Assembly: GCA_947625735.1 (NCBI GenBank)
Contig: CANQPL010000003.1
Span: 58,460-122,459 of the forward strand
Reading direction: 5' to 3'
Length of the DNA: 64,000 bases
Origin: an uncultured Clostridia bacterium
GTDB taxonomy: Bacteria; Bacillota; Clostridia; Oscillospirales; Ruminococcaceae
Numbering within the stretch: the stretch's first letter is position 1; each line of letters starts with the position of its first letter. This document shows positions 55,475-63,851 of this stretch, piece after piece. A program made the position numbers and the translations under genes. The notes below the pieces were generated by a model that saw only the letters and a list, made by a program, of their open reading frames with translations, was not told where the DNA came from and ran no database searches.

Positions 55475-57223
55475 TCAAAATGCAGAATTATACAGCTTTG
55501 CATATGCCCCGTCCAGTTTAAGAAGTTCCTCATGCCTGCCCCGTTCGATTATTCTGCCGTCTTTCATAACAAGTATCATATCCGCCTCCCTGACAGTGGA
55601 AAGACGGTGCGCCACTATAAAACAGGTCCGCCCTTTCATCATCTCGTCAAAAGCCCTTTGTATGCGTACCTCCGTTCTTGTATCTATGGAGCTTGTCGCC
55701 TCGTCAAGTATAAGCATGGGCGGCAGACGGAGCATTACACGTGCAATGCAGAGAAGCTGCTTTTGTCCCTCAGAAAGACTGCCCCCCTCCTCGCCGATAA
55801 CCGTATCATACCCGTCGGGGAGACGCTTTATAAAGCTGTGGGCGTGCGCCGCCTTTGCTGCTGCCCTTATCTCCTCATCGGTGGCATCGGGATAACCGAA
55901 AGAGATATTCTCCCGCACAGTACCCGTTTTGAGCCATGTATCCTGAAGCACCATGCCGAAGTTTTTTCTGAGGCTTGAACGAGTGACTGCGGATATATCC
56001 TGCCCGTCAATAAGTATCTCTCCGCCCGTTACATCGTAAAAACGCATGAGCAGATTTATTATGGTAGTCTTTCCGCAGCCAGTAGGACCGACTATCGCCA
56101 CTCTCTGACCCCTGTCTGCGGATATGTCAAGCCCCTCGATAAGAGGTCTGTCGGGCTGATAGGAAAATGACACATCGTTAAAACGTACATCTCCCTTTGC
56201 ATGAGGTATGTCAGCATTCCCGCTGTCGGACTGCTCGGAAGTCTCCTCCAACAGCTCAAAAAGCCTTGATGCACAGGCTAAAGCATTCTGAAGCTCGGTT
56301 ATTACGCCCGATATTTCATTAAACGGCTTAGTGTACTGGTTGGCATAGGAAAGAAAACAGGAAAGCTGCCCCACCGTAAAGGGCGCTGCACTGCCCGCCG
56401 TTGAAATGCATATCAGCGCTCCCGTAAGAGCCACTCCCGCATATATGCAGTTGTTTAAAAATCTTGTGGAGGGATTTGTGAGGGAGGAGAAAAACGTTGC
56501 ACTCATGGAGCATTTTTCAAGACGTGTGTTTATCTCGTCAAACCGGATAAGGTTCTTTTCTTCTCCCCCGAAAGCGGCAACGGTCTTGTGACCGCTTATC
56601 ATTTCATCAATAAAAGCAGTCTGTTCCGCCTTTGTCCGTGAGCGGAGGAGGAACATATCATAGGTGCGCTTTGCTATAAATTTTGCGATAAAAAGGGACA
56701 GGGGGGTGAGCAGTATAACAACAAGAGCGATATGCACATTTATGGAAAGCATAAAGAAAAGCGTTCCCACAATAGTCACCGCTCCCGTAAAAAATCGGGT
56801 AAATCCCATAAGAAGTCCGTCCGAAAACTGATCTGCGTCCGAGATAAGACGGTTGACCGTTTCCCCCGCAGGGTGAGAGTCAAGATAGGAGAGGGGCAGA
56901 GTGTTAAGCTTTTCAAAGGCTGAATTTCTCATATCCCGCACCACACGGCAGGTCACACGGTTATTGATAAGGTTCATGCACCATTGGAGCGCCGCAGCAC
57001 CCGCCGCCGCAGCAGCCGTTTTCAGCAAAATGACCCTTATCCCCGTAAAGTCAACTCTGCCCGCTCCCACAATAAGGTCAATGGCTTGTCCGATAAGTAT
57101 GGGTACATAAAGAGAAAGCCCCACCTGACACGCCGCCATTATGACCGATAACACCATTGGAAAACGATAACGCCCCACATAGGCCATTATCCTTTTGAGA
57201 GTGCTTTTTCCGCCCTTTGCCAT
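55475..57223 (-). CDS. ABC exporter half-transporter, catalytic-site subunit
   Basis: 582 aa. Six-helix membrane domain then a nucleotide-binding domain: Walker A GPTGCGKTT, Walker B LILDEATSSID with the catalytic Glu, H-loop AHRLS, but signature LSEGQ instead of LSGGQ. It overlaps its partner by one base (TAATG). With it, it forms a heterodimeric multidrug or lipid/peptide exporter of the BmrCD/TM287-288 type; substrate unknown. Confidence 0.92.
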   Translation of the reverse strand: MAKGGKSTLKRIMAYVGRYRFPMVLSVIMAACQVGLSLYVPILIGQAIDLIVGAGRVDFTGIRVILLKTAAAAAGAAALQWCMNLINNRVTCRVVRDMRNSAFEKLNTLPLSYLDSHPAGETVNRLISDADQFSDGLLMGFTRFFTGAVTIVGTLFFMLSINVHIALVVILLTPLSLFIAKFIAKRTYDMFLLRSRTKAEQTAFIDEMISGHKTVAAFGGEEKNLIRFDEINTRLEKCSMSATFFSSLTNPSTRFLNNCIYAGVALTGALICISTAGSAAPFTVGQLSCFLSYANQYTKPFNEISGVITELQNALACASRLFELLEETSEQSDSGNADIPHAKGDVRFNDVSFSYQPDRPLIEGLDISADRGQRVAIVGPTGCGKTTIINLLMRFYDVTGGEILIDGQDISAVTRSSLRKNFGMVLQDTWLKTGTVRENISFGYPDATDEEIRAAAKAAHAHSFIKRLPDGYDTVIGEEGGSLSEGQKQLLCIARVMLRLPPMLILDEATSSIDTRTEVRIQRAFDEMMKGRTCFIVAHRLSTVREADMILVMKDGRIIERGRHEELLKLDGAYAKLYNSAF

Positions 57224-58941
57224 TATACCGCCTCCTTTCCCAGCTGTGAAAGATATATCTCCCTGTAGACATCGCAGCTTCCCAGCAGTTCCTCGTTTGT
57301 TCCTATCCCCGCTACCATGCCGTCATCAAGAACCACTATCCTGTCCGCATGGGCAATAGATGCTATTCTTTGTGAAACTATGAACACCGCAGGGGAAAAG
57401 TCCGTTTCACGCAGAGAACGGCGCAGTGCTGCATCGGTTGCCTGATCGAGAGCTGAGGAGCTGTCGTCAAGGATAAGAATATCGGGTCGGCGCACAAGCG
57501 CCCTTGCTATGGTAAGTCTTTGCCGCTGACCTCCCGAAAGATCTCTGCCGCCCGCCTCGATCTCACCGTCAAGACCGCCCTTGACCCTTATCACGTCAAG
57601 AGCCTGAGCCGTTTTTGCAGCAAGCATTATTTCCTCATCAGAGGCGTTTTCGTTTCCTCTGAGAAGATTTTCCCTTATTGTTCCCTTAAAAAGCACAGCC
57701 TTCTGGGGAACGATGCCGATACGGCTCCGCAGACTTTTAAGATCCGCATTTTTCACATTCACGCCGTTTACACGCACCTCTCCCGAACAGGTATCGTAAA
57801 ATCTGGGTATCAGATTCACAAGAGAGCTTTTTCCCGAACCCGTACCGCCGATAATGCCGATAGTTTCGCCCTTTTTAACGGCAAGCGTCACATCAGAAAC
57901 AGCATTTTCAGCCGCGTCCTTATATCTTAATCCCGCACCAATAAACTCCACCGCATAGCCGCTGTCCGCAGGTACAGTCCCGCTGCCCGAAATAATGGAG
58001 GAGGGAGTATCAAGCACCGCCTGAATGCGGTTCCCGCAGGCTATACTCTTTGTCAGACTGATTATCATATCCGCCAGCTTTATGACCTCAACCAGTATCT
58101 GACTCATCAGATTATAAAGCGCTACCACCTCTCCCACAGTAAGATCTCCCGTTTCCACACGCAGTGCGCCGTTATGCACAAGGATTATCACCGCAAGATT
58201 TATGATTATATAGGTAACGGGGTTCATCATCAGAGAAATATTACCCACAAATTCCTGAGCGGCGCAAAGACCGGCGTTTCGCTTTCTGAAATCCTCGGTT
58301 TCCTCCTTTTCCCTGCAAAAGGCTCTTATCACCCTTACCCCCGTCAGATCCTCCTTTGTAATAAGAGTAACGCTGTCCAGCTTTTTCTGCACCTTTTTAT
58401 ACAAAGGTATACATATAAGCATGATAGCAAATACCACCGCCAGAAGAATAATCGTCACATACAAAAAGATCATGGCGCATTTTCTGTCTACCGTAAAAGC
58501 CGTTATCATTGCCCCGAACACCACAAAGGGGGACCGCAGAAGAAGTCTCAGAGTAAGATTCACGCCCGACTGTACCTGTTCCATATCACCTGTCATACGG
58601 GTAATGAGCGTAGATGCGCCCAGCTCGTCATGCTCGGTAAAGGAAAGCTCACCGATATGCTTAAAAAGAGCGTGCCTTACCTTTGTAACAAAGCCCACGG
58701 ACGCTTTTGCCGCAAAATACTGGGCTGTCAGGGAAAAAGCAAGACCTGCCGCACCGAAGCCCACAAGCAAAAGGCACATTCTTACAGTATAGCTTCTGTC
58801 TCCCCGGGCGATACCGTTATCAATGACCGCTGCCACAACAAGAGGCACAAGCAGTTCAAGAAGTGCTTCAAGGAGCTTGAAAAGGGGTCCGAGAATACAT
58901 TCTTTAATATATCCTTTCATGTATTTTAATAATTTCTTCAA
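57223..58941 (-). CDS. ABC exporter half-transporter, degenerate-site subunit
   Basis: 572 aa from the TTG at 58941, which has AAGGAGG seven bases in front; the frame stays open 100 codons further but that part translates a GC-rich repeat. Walker A GGTGSGKSS, signature LSGGQRQ and Walker B LILDDSSSALD, where Asp replaces the catalytic Glu. This is the pattern of the degenerate-site half of heterodimeric exporters. First gene of the pair. Confidence 0.92.
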   Translation of the reverse strand: MKKLLKYMKGYIKECILGPLFKLLEALLELLVPLVVAAVIDNGIARGDRSYTVRMCLLLVGFGAAGLAFSLTAQYFAAKASVGFVTKVRHALFKHIGELSFTEHDELGASTLITRMTGDMEQVQSGVNLTLRLLLRSPFVVFGAMITAFTVDRKCAMIFLYVTIILLAVVFAIMLICIPLYKKVQKKLDSVTLITKEDLTGVRVIRAFCREKEETEDFRKRNAGLCAAQEFVGNISLMMNPVTYIIINLAVIILVHNGALRVETGDLTVGEVVALYNLMSQILVEVIKLADMIISLTKSIACGNRIQAVLDTPSSIISGSGTVPADSGYAVEFIGAGLRYKDAAENAVSDVTLAVKKGETIGIIGGTGSGKSSLVNLIPRFYDTCSGEVRVNGVNVKNADLKSLRSRIGIVPQKAVLFKGTIRENLLRGNENASDEEIMLAAKTAQALDVIRVKGGLDGEIEAGGRDLSGGQRQRLTIARALVRRPDILILDDSSSALDQATDAALRRSLRETDFSPAVFIVSQRIASIAHADRIVVLDDGMVAGIGTNEELLGSCDVYREIYLSQLGKEAV

Positions 58942-58971
58942 ATATATCTCCTCCTTAGGGACATTGTAATA

Positions 58972-59000
58972 ATTATAGCATATATTTCCGGAAAAAGCAA
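58972..59000 (-). promoter_or_regulatory. SigA-like promoter of the ABC exporter operon
   Basis: TTGCTT (58995-59000) and TATAAT (58972-58977), 17 bases apart, minus strand, 31 bases before the TTG start. Confidence 0.7.
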
Positions 59001-59066
59001 CAGCCAAAGGCAGAAGCACAAAAAAAGAAATCAAAGCAAAACAAACACAAGTTAAAGTTTTCGCCG

Positions 59067-59154
59067 GCCTTTTTTCAAAAGGCTGCGGGTCAAGGGCAGC
59101 GCCCTTGCGGGGTCGAGGGGCAGAGCCCTCGTGGGGTCTGGGGTGAAACCCCAG
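59067..59154. repeat. GC-rich element of four successive hairpins
   Basis: GCCTTTT/AAAAGGC (59067-59083), CAAGGGC-AGC-GCCCTTG (59091-59107), CGAGGG/CCCTCG (59114-59131) and CTGGGGT-GAA-ACCCCAG (59138-59154). It is much more GC-rich than its surroundings and resembles the palindromic intergenic repeats scattered through Clostridiales genomes. It lies in the 825-base gene-free stretch between the ABC exporter and rlmB. Confidence 0.7.
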
Positions 59155-59217
59155 CAATGGAGCGCATAACAAACAAATCTCCACAATCAAGCATGGGAGC
59201 AGATAAACGGGGAGAGG

Positions 59218-59306
59218 GATAACCGCCGCAAAGAAAAACACGGGGAGAGCGTGACTCCGGATTTATAGCAGTATAAACGGTGGAGTTAAAAAATGCGGCG
59301 GTTATC
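59218..59306. repeat. Inverted GATAACCGCCGCA repeat, possible remnant element
   Basis: The 13-mer GATAACCGCCGCA (59218-59230) recurs inverted at 59294-59306, and again in that orientation at 59561-59573. The bases after the second and third copies also share short similar pieces (CCCGATAAAC). No coding capacity. Confidence 0.5.
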
Positions 59307-59406
59307 TTGCTGACGTAAAGAAGTCTGCACGGCACATTAGTGCCATAGAAAACGGGGAGAAGCAAAATATATTACCCCGATAAACAAATCTGCACTTTTA
59401 AACAAT

Positions 59407-59460
59407 TTAAGGCAACACCACACAAAGAACGCTATACGGCTTTGTGCGGTGTTGCCTTAA
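59407..59460. repeat. 54-base near-perfect palindrome
   Basis: Arms of 21 bases (TTAAGGCAACACC-CACAAAG) with one mismatch and a 12-base loop. No U-run follows on either strand, so it is not a classic terminator. A related arm occurs at 47731-47760, which suggests a small mobile or hairpin element family. Confidence 0.75.
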
Positions 59461-59687
59461 AAACATTTTCAAAAGTCACACAACTCCCGCCCCCTTGTCA
59501 ATTGCTCTTCATGCCCCGCCGCACAAAAATCTACAATAAAATTGAATCATAGTAAAAATCTGCGGCGGTTATCCAAAATAAAAATACTAAAGAACAGAAT
59601 ATACTTTCCCGATAAACGAAACCTCAATGCATGAGTATCACATAAAATTTACCCGTTAATTTTTTTGAGGATTTGTGCATATAGCTA

Positions 59688-59716
59688 TTGCAAAATCTGT
59701 TGAAATGTAGTATAAT
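59688..59716 (+). promoter_or_regulatory. SigA promoter of rlmB
   Basis: TTGCAA (59688-59693) and TATAAT (59711-59716), spacer 17, about 50 bases before the start codon. Confidence 0.8.
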
Positions 59717-59766
59717 AATATAGAATAGGTGTTTTTTACATTAATTTTCTGCGGAGGTAATCGCAA

Positions 59767-60615
59767 ATGGCGCAGCGGATAAATAAAAACGATCGTTACA
59801 GGGAAAAGAGAGGACGCCGTCCCGCTCCCGATAAGTATACCGAAAAAGTGCGGACAAAGGACGCCGCCGATACAGAGGAAGCGCCCGAGGGTCTTATAAT
59901 AGGCAGGAATCCCGTGCTTGAGGCTCTTAAAGCGGGCAGACCTATAGATATCCTTTATGTAAATTCAAATGCGGGCGGCAGCATGGGTTCTATTGTCAGG
60001 ATCGCAAGGGAGCATGATATCACCGTTAAAAATGTCAGCGACGAAAAACTCACAAGAATGTGCGGGACAAGCTCTCATCAGGGGGTCATAGCATCAGGTG
60101 CCTGCGCCGAATATGTGACTGTGGAGGATATCCTTGCCGTTTCCGCAAAAAAAGGCACTCCTCCGTTTATAATCGTATGCGATGAGATAGAGGATCCCCA
60201 TAATCTGGGCGCTGTTATCCGTACAGCCGAGGCTGCCGGTGCTGACGGCATAATTATACCGAAAAGAAGAAGTGCCTCGCTTAACGCCACAGTCTTTAAG
60301 ACCTCTGCGGGTGCGGCAAGCTGGCTCCCCGTGGCAAGAGTCCCGAATATTCCCGCCGTCCTCGATAAACTCAGACAGAACGGCGTATGGATATACGGTT
60401 CGGACGCAGGCGGCAGCGATTACAGGACTGTTTCTCTTACGGGAGCGGCAGCACTCGTCATAGGCTCAGAGGGCAGCGGCATGGGCAGGCTGGTAAGAGA
60501 AAAATGCGACTATATCGTAAGTCTCCCGATGTTTGGAAAAATAACCTCCCTTAACGCCTCTGTGGCTGCGGGAATACTTATATATGAAACAGTAAGACAA
60601 AGAACAGGCGTATGA
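59767..60615 (+). CDS. rlmB: TrmH-family 23S rRNA (guanosine-2'-O-)methyltransferase
   Basis: 282 aa. A basic tail of about 45 residues is followed by the substrate-binding domain (GLIIGRNPVLEALKAGRPID) and the SPOUT methyltransferase domain with its trefoil-knot motifs (DPHNLGAVIRTAEAAGADGI, IGSEGSGMGRLVREKCD, SLNASVAAGILIYE). It methylates the 2'-O of a guanosine in 23S rRNA. GGAGG upstream. Probably cotranscribed with the membrane protein downstream. Confidence 0.9.
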   Translation: MAQRINKNDRYREKRGRRPAPDKYTEKVRTKDAADTEEAPEGLIIGRNPVLEALKAGRPIDILYVNSNAGGSMGSIVRIAREHDITVKNVSDEKLTRMCGTSSHQGVIASGACAEYVTVEDILAVSAKKGTPPFIIVCDEIEDPHNLGAVIRTAEAAGADGIIIPKRRSASLNATVFKTSAGAASWLPVARVPNIPAVLDKLRQNGVWIYGSDAGGSDYRTVSLTGAAALVIGSEGSGMGRLVREKCDYIVSLPMFGKITSLNASVAAGILIYETVRQRTGV

Positions 60616-60705
60616 TATACTGCCTTTCGTTGGTACTGTACCCGTAAACGGCAGTTAACGTGAGACTTCTCATGGACTTTGAAAAACTTCAAGGAGGCAT
60701 GGATC

Positions 60706-63666
60706 TTGTCGGAAAATAAATATTCTCTTGACGATATACTGAGCGAACACCGCTCCGGAAGCGGCAGCAGCTCCGATCTTGACGATATCCTGAACAGCTA
60801 TCCCGCAACACGGAATTTTGAGGATTCGGGGCTTGGCGATATATTCGACAGCCGCAAATCCACTACAGATATAGACCTTAGTGAAATAAATATCTCCCTC
60901 ACCTCCGATTATCCCACTATAGCTGAGATAAGAAAGCGGGAGGAGGAAAGTGCAAAAGCGGCGGGCGTTCCCGAAGAGGAGGAGCTGTCCGAAGAGGATA
61001 AAAAGAAAAAGATAAAGCAGATAGATTATGAAATAATAAGCGGCGACTATGACCGCAAATTTATGCCCGATGAGCTGAAAACCTCGGCGGAGCTGAAAGC
61101 CGAGGAGGAAAGCCGCAAAAAGGAAAAATCAAAGAAAAAAGTAAAGGTAAAGCCTGCGCCGAAAAAGTACGGGCTTGATCTTGCAGATGATCTCAAAGGC
61201 ATACATTCCTTTGATGATGAGGACGATTTTGACCGTAAATACGGCAGCGCTCCCCTTATCTCGGAGGAGGCGGCTGCCGAGATATTAGACAATGAGGACG
61301 AAATTTTCCCCTCCGCTCCGAAAGCGGGTGCCAGCTTCTCCGAAAAAATGGAACGTGAGGAGGAATATGCCAGAAAGTACCATGACAATGCACAAAAGGA
61401 GCATATAAAGGTAAAGCCCGAAAAAATATCCTCCAAAAATCAGAAAAAGGACTCCAAAGACCCCTTTGATAAATATTCCTCTCTTGACGATATTGACAGC
61501 ATACTCGATCAGTACGAAAAAAACAGAAAACCGAACCCTCAGCCGGCGACAGATACCTCTCCCCTCAGAGGATTTACGGATATTTTCAATAAGCTCCTTG
61601 CAAAGGACAGCTCGGGCGGAGAGGGCTCGGAACTGCTGGAGGGTGCGAAAAAAATAAAAAAACTGCCCCCCAAAAACGGCGTAGCTCCCATTGAGCGCAA
61701 GCATATTTCCGATCTGGATATTGACCTTTCGGACAAGCTCATTCAGGATACAGCTCAGCTTAACAATCAGAGAGCAAGCGCAGAGCTTAAAAAGCTCAAC
61801 GAACTTAAAGAACGCCGCAGCGATAAGGTGAAAAATTTCCACCTTATCGGCGATGAGGAGGAGGCTGCCGAGGAAACAGCCCCGGACGATGACGACGAGA
61901 TCGAGGATTACGAAAAGCTTGATGATGCCCCTTCCATTTCCGCTCACATAAGCGGTCAGAAAAACAAGCTTGCGGTAAGACTTCTCATACTTATCGCCTG
62001 CTTTGCGGTAACGGCATATATTGCGGCGGCAAACGACTATTCGCTGCCTGTTCTGCAAAAGGTGACTATGATAAACAGGACAGCAGAACCGGGGGAATTT
62101 CTCTTTATTAACAGTATATTCGGCATTATTGCGGGATTTTTTGCCTATCAGACGGTAACAAGCGGCATAGGAAAACTGCTGTCGGGAAAGGCTGACTGTG
62201 ATTCCCTTTCAGCACTCTCACTGGTGACAAGCCTTGCTACCTCAATGCTTGCCATTGCAGGGGATACAAATATAATCCGCAACGGCTTTGCCTATGTTTA
62301 TATGCCCGTTGCAATAGGCTCTCTTATTTTCAACACTATCGGAAAGCTGCTTATCGTCAACCGCACTCAGCGCAGCTTCTCCCACATTTCGGGGGATACC
62401 GACCACTACGCCCTCTTTATTGTGGACGACGACGAACGGGCGCAGAATTTTACAAGAGGTTCTGTCACCGATATTCCCATACTTGCGGGTATGCAGAAAA
62501 CCGAAGTCATTTCGGATTTTCTCAAAACCTCCTTTTCGGGGGACAGCACAGACCGTTTCTGCCGTATAGTTGCGCCTATAATTACAGGAGCGGGTCTTGC
62601 GGTGGGAGTGATAGCAGGACTTATGTCCCGCTCCGAGTACGGCACTCTTGCAGGTGTGTGCGTGGGGCTTTCGGCATTTTCCGCCTGCGCCGCCATATGC
62701 TCATGTTATGCCATGATGTTAGTTGTAAATCTCCCCATGGAAAGAGCGTCCCGCAAATATGCGGAAAACAGAGGAACGATACTGGGCTTTGACTGCATAG
62801 AGGAATTTGCTGATACCAACAGCATACTTGTAGATGCAGCGCAGCTTTTCCCTCCCGGAAGTATTACTCTTAAAAATATCAAATCCTTCCCCGATACAAG
62901 CATAGACGAGGCAATAGTTGAAGCGGCAAGCCTTACAAGCCAGTCGGGAAGTGTCCTTAAAAGTATGTTCTATGACATCATCGTGGGAAAAACAGAAATG
63001 CTCAATCCCGTTGAAAGCTATCTTTATGAAGATACCATGGGTCTTTGCGGCTGGATAAACAACAAAAGAGTGCTGCTTGGAAACAGAGAGCTTATGCAGA
63101 ACCACAGCATAGAGGGACTGCCCTCTGCCGCAAAGGAAAGCGAATATACAGACGAAAACAAGATCGCCGTTTATCTTTCAATTTCCGGTCAGCTTTCGGC
63201 AATGTTTATAATAGAGCTTACTCCCGTATTCAGGATCGCACAGGCTCTTAAAGAGCTGGAGCACAGAGGTATATCGGTCATGATACGTTCGGTGGATTCA
63301 ATGCTCGATGTGCAGAAGCTCTCCGCCATGTTTGAAGTGTCGCCGTCCATGTTTAAACTGATACCGTTCAGGCTTCACAGCGATTTTGAAAAGACAACGG
63401 AATACTGTCCCAAACGCCCTGCGACACTTGCCTGCTCGGGCAGCTTTGCGGCGTTCTCTCAGCTTATTCTGGGGGCGGGACGTCTCAGAAGCACCATAAA
63501 TGTGGGACTTGCCATGCAGGCAGCGGCTATTCTGCTGGGAATACTTCTCACTCTTACAATGGTACTGCTAAAGTCCATACAGGAGCTTACAGTTACAAAT
63601 GTACTCCTTTATAATCTGGCATTTGTGCTGATCTACTGGCTTTTCCAGAAATTCAAAAAGCTGTGA
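60706..63666 (+). CDS. Large membrane protein resembling a degenerate P1B-type ATPase
   Basis: 986 aa from the TTG at 60706 (AAGGAGG eight bases in front). Residues 1-420 are acidic and lysine-rich, probably disordered, with repeated LDDIL-like motifs. Eight membrane helices follow at about 423, 465, 503, 528, 619, 646, 930 and 963. Between helices 6 and 7 lies a P-type-ATPase-like loop: RGTILGFDCIEEFADTNSIL aligns with the run-up to the DKTGT motif, but that motif reads D710-A-A-Q-L; GWINNKRVLLGNREL resembles the nucleotide-binding domain; GDGxND and a CPC membrane motif are absent. Function unknown; likely a pseudo-enzyme. Confidence 0.75.
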   Translation: MSENKYSLDDILSEHRSGSGSSSDLDDILNSYPATRNFEDSGLGDIFDSRKSTTDIDLSEINISLTSDYPTIAEIRKREEESAKAAGVPEEEELSEEDKKKKIKQIDYEIISGDYDRKFMPDELKTSAELKAEEESRKKEKSKKKVKVKPAPKKYGLDLADDLKGIHSFDDEDDFDRKYGSAPLISEEAAAEILDNEDEIFPSAPKAGASFSEKMEREEEYARKYHDNAQKEHIKVKPEKISSKNQKKDSKDPFDKYSSLDDIDSILDQYEKNRKPNPQPATDTSPLRGFTDIFNKLLAKDSSGGEGSELLEGAKKIKKLPPKNGVAPIERKHISDLDIDLSDKLIQDTAQLNNQRASAELKKLNELKERRSDKVKNFHLIGDEEEAAEETAPDDDDEIEDYEKLDDAPSISAHISGQKNKLAVRLLILIACFAVTAYIAAANDYSLPVLQKVTMINRTAEPGEFLFINSIFGIIAGFFAYQTVTSGIGKLLSGKADCDSLSALSLVTSLATSMLAIAGDTNIIRNGFAYVYMPVAIGSLIFNTIGKLLIVNRTQRSFSHISGDTDHYALFIVDDDERAQNFTRGSVTDIPILAGMQKTEVISDFLKTSFSGDSTDRFCRIVAPIITGAGLAVGVIAGLMSRSEYGTLAGVCVGLSAFSACAAICSCYAMMLVVNLPMERASRKYAENRGTILGFDCIEEFADTNSILVDAAQLFPPGSITLKNIKSFPDTSIDEAIVEAASLTSQSGSVLKSMFYDIIVGKTEMLNPVESYLYEDTMGLCGWINNKRVLLGNRELMQNHSIEGLPSAAKESEYTDENKIAVYLSISGQLSAMFIIELTPVFRIAQALKELEHRGISVMIRSVDSMLDVQKLSAMFEVSPSMFKLIPFRLHSDFEKTTEYCPKRPATLACSGSFAAFSQLILGAGRLRSTINVGLAMQAAAILLGILLTLTMVLLKSIQELTVTNVLLYNLAFVLIYWLFQKFKKL

Positions 63667-63681
63667 TATCAGAGGCAAGAG

Positions 63682-63758
63682 AATAAGAAGCAAGAGGCAA
63701 GAAAGTAAATTTGATTCTTGCCTCTTTTTTCTGTATCTGACAGGGGAGGAGCGTTTCC
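63682..63758. repeat. 77-base direct repeat, copy 1
   Basis: Identical to 63924-64000, 242 bases away. It begins AATAAGAAGCAAGAGGCAAG, holds the terminator hairpin at 63692-63730, and ends with a unique tail (GACAGGGGAGGAGCGTTTCC). A further GAGGCAAGA precedes it at 63672. Confidence 0.9.
63692..63730 (+). terminator. Terminator built from the repeat
   Basis: Perfect 12-bp stem AAGAGGCAAGAA/TTCTTGCCTCTT with an 11-base loop and T6; it ends the transcript of the pseudo-ATPase gene. The same hairpin occurs in copy 2 at 63934-63972. Confidence 0.8.
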
Positions 63759-63790
63759 TATTGCAATTTATAAATATGAAAAAAGCAAAA

Positions 63791-63833
63791 AGAAGCGGGA
63801 GCGGGATAATTTTAATTCCCGATCCCTGCTTCT
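63791..63833 (-). terminator. Terminator of the GGDEF gene on the minus strand
   Basis: Imperfect stem AGAAGC...GCTTCT with inner CGGGA/TCCCG and GGGA/TCCC, followed on the minus strand by TTTTGCTTTTTT. It lies about 20 bases after the stop codon at 63852. Confidence 0.75.
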
Positions 63834-63851
63834 TAAAATTACTGACTTTTT

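Noticed and set aside
58942..59241. 100-residue N-terminal extension of the upstream ABC subunit
   Set aside because: It also translates the GC-rich repeat and crosses the promoter; the TTG at 58941 has a strong ribosome binding site and gives the family length.
59090..59365. 91-codon open frame on the minus strand in the ABC-rlmB spacer
   Set aside because: Its C-terminal half is a translation of the GC-rich hairpin element, it has no ribosome binding site, and it resembles no protein family.
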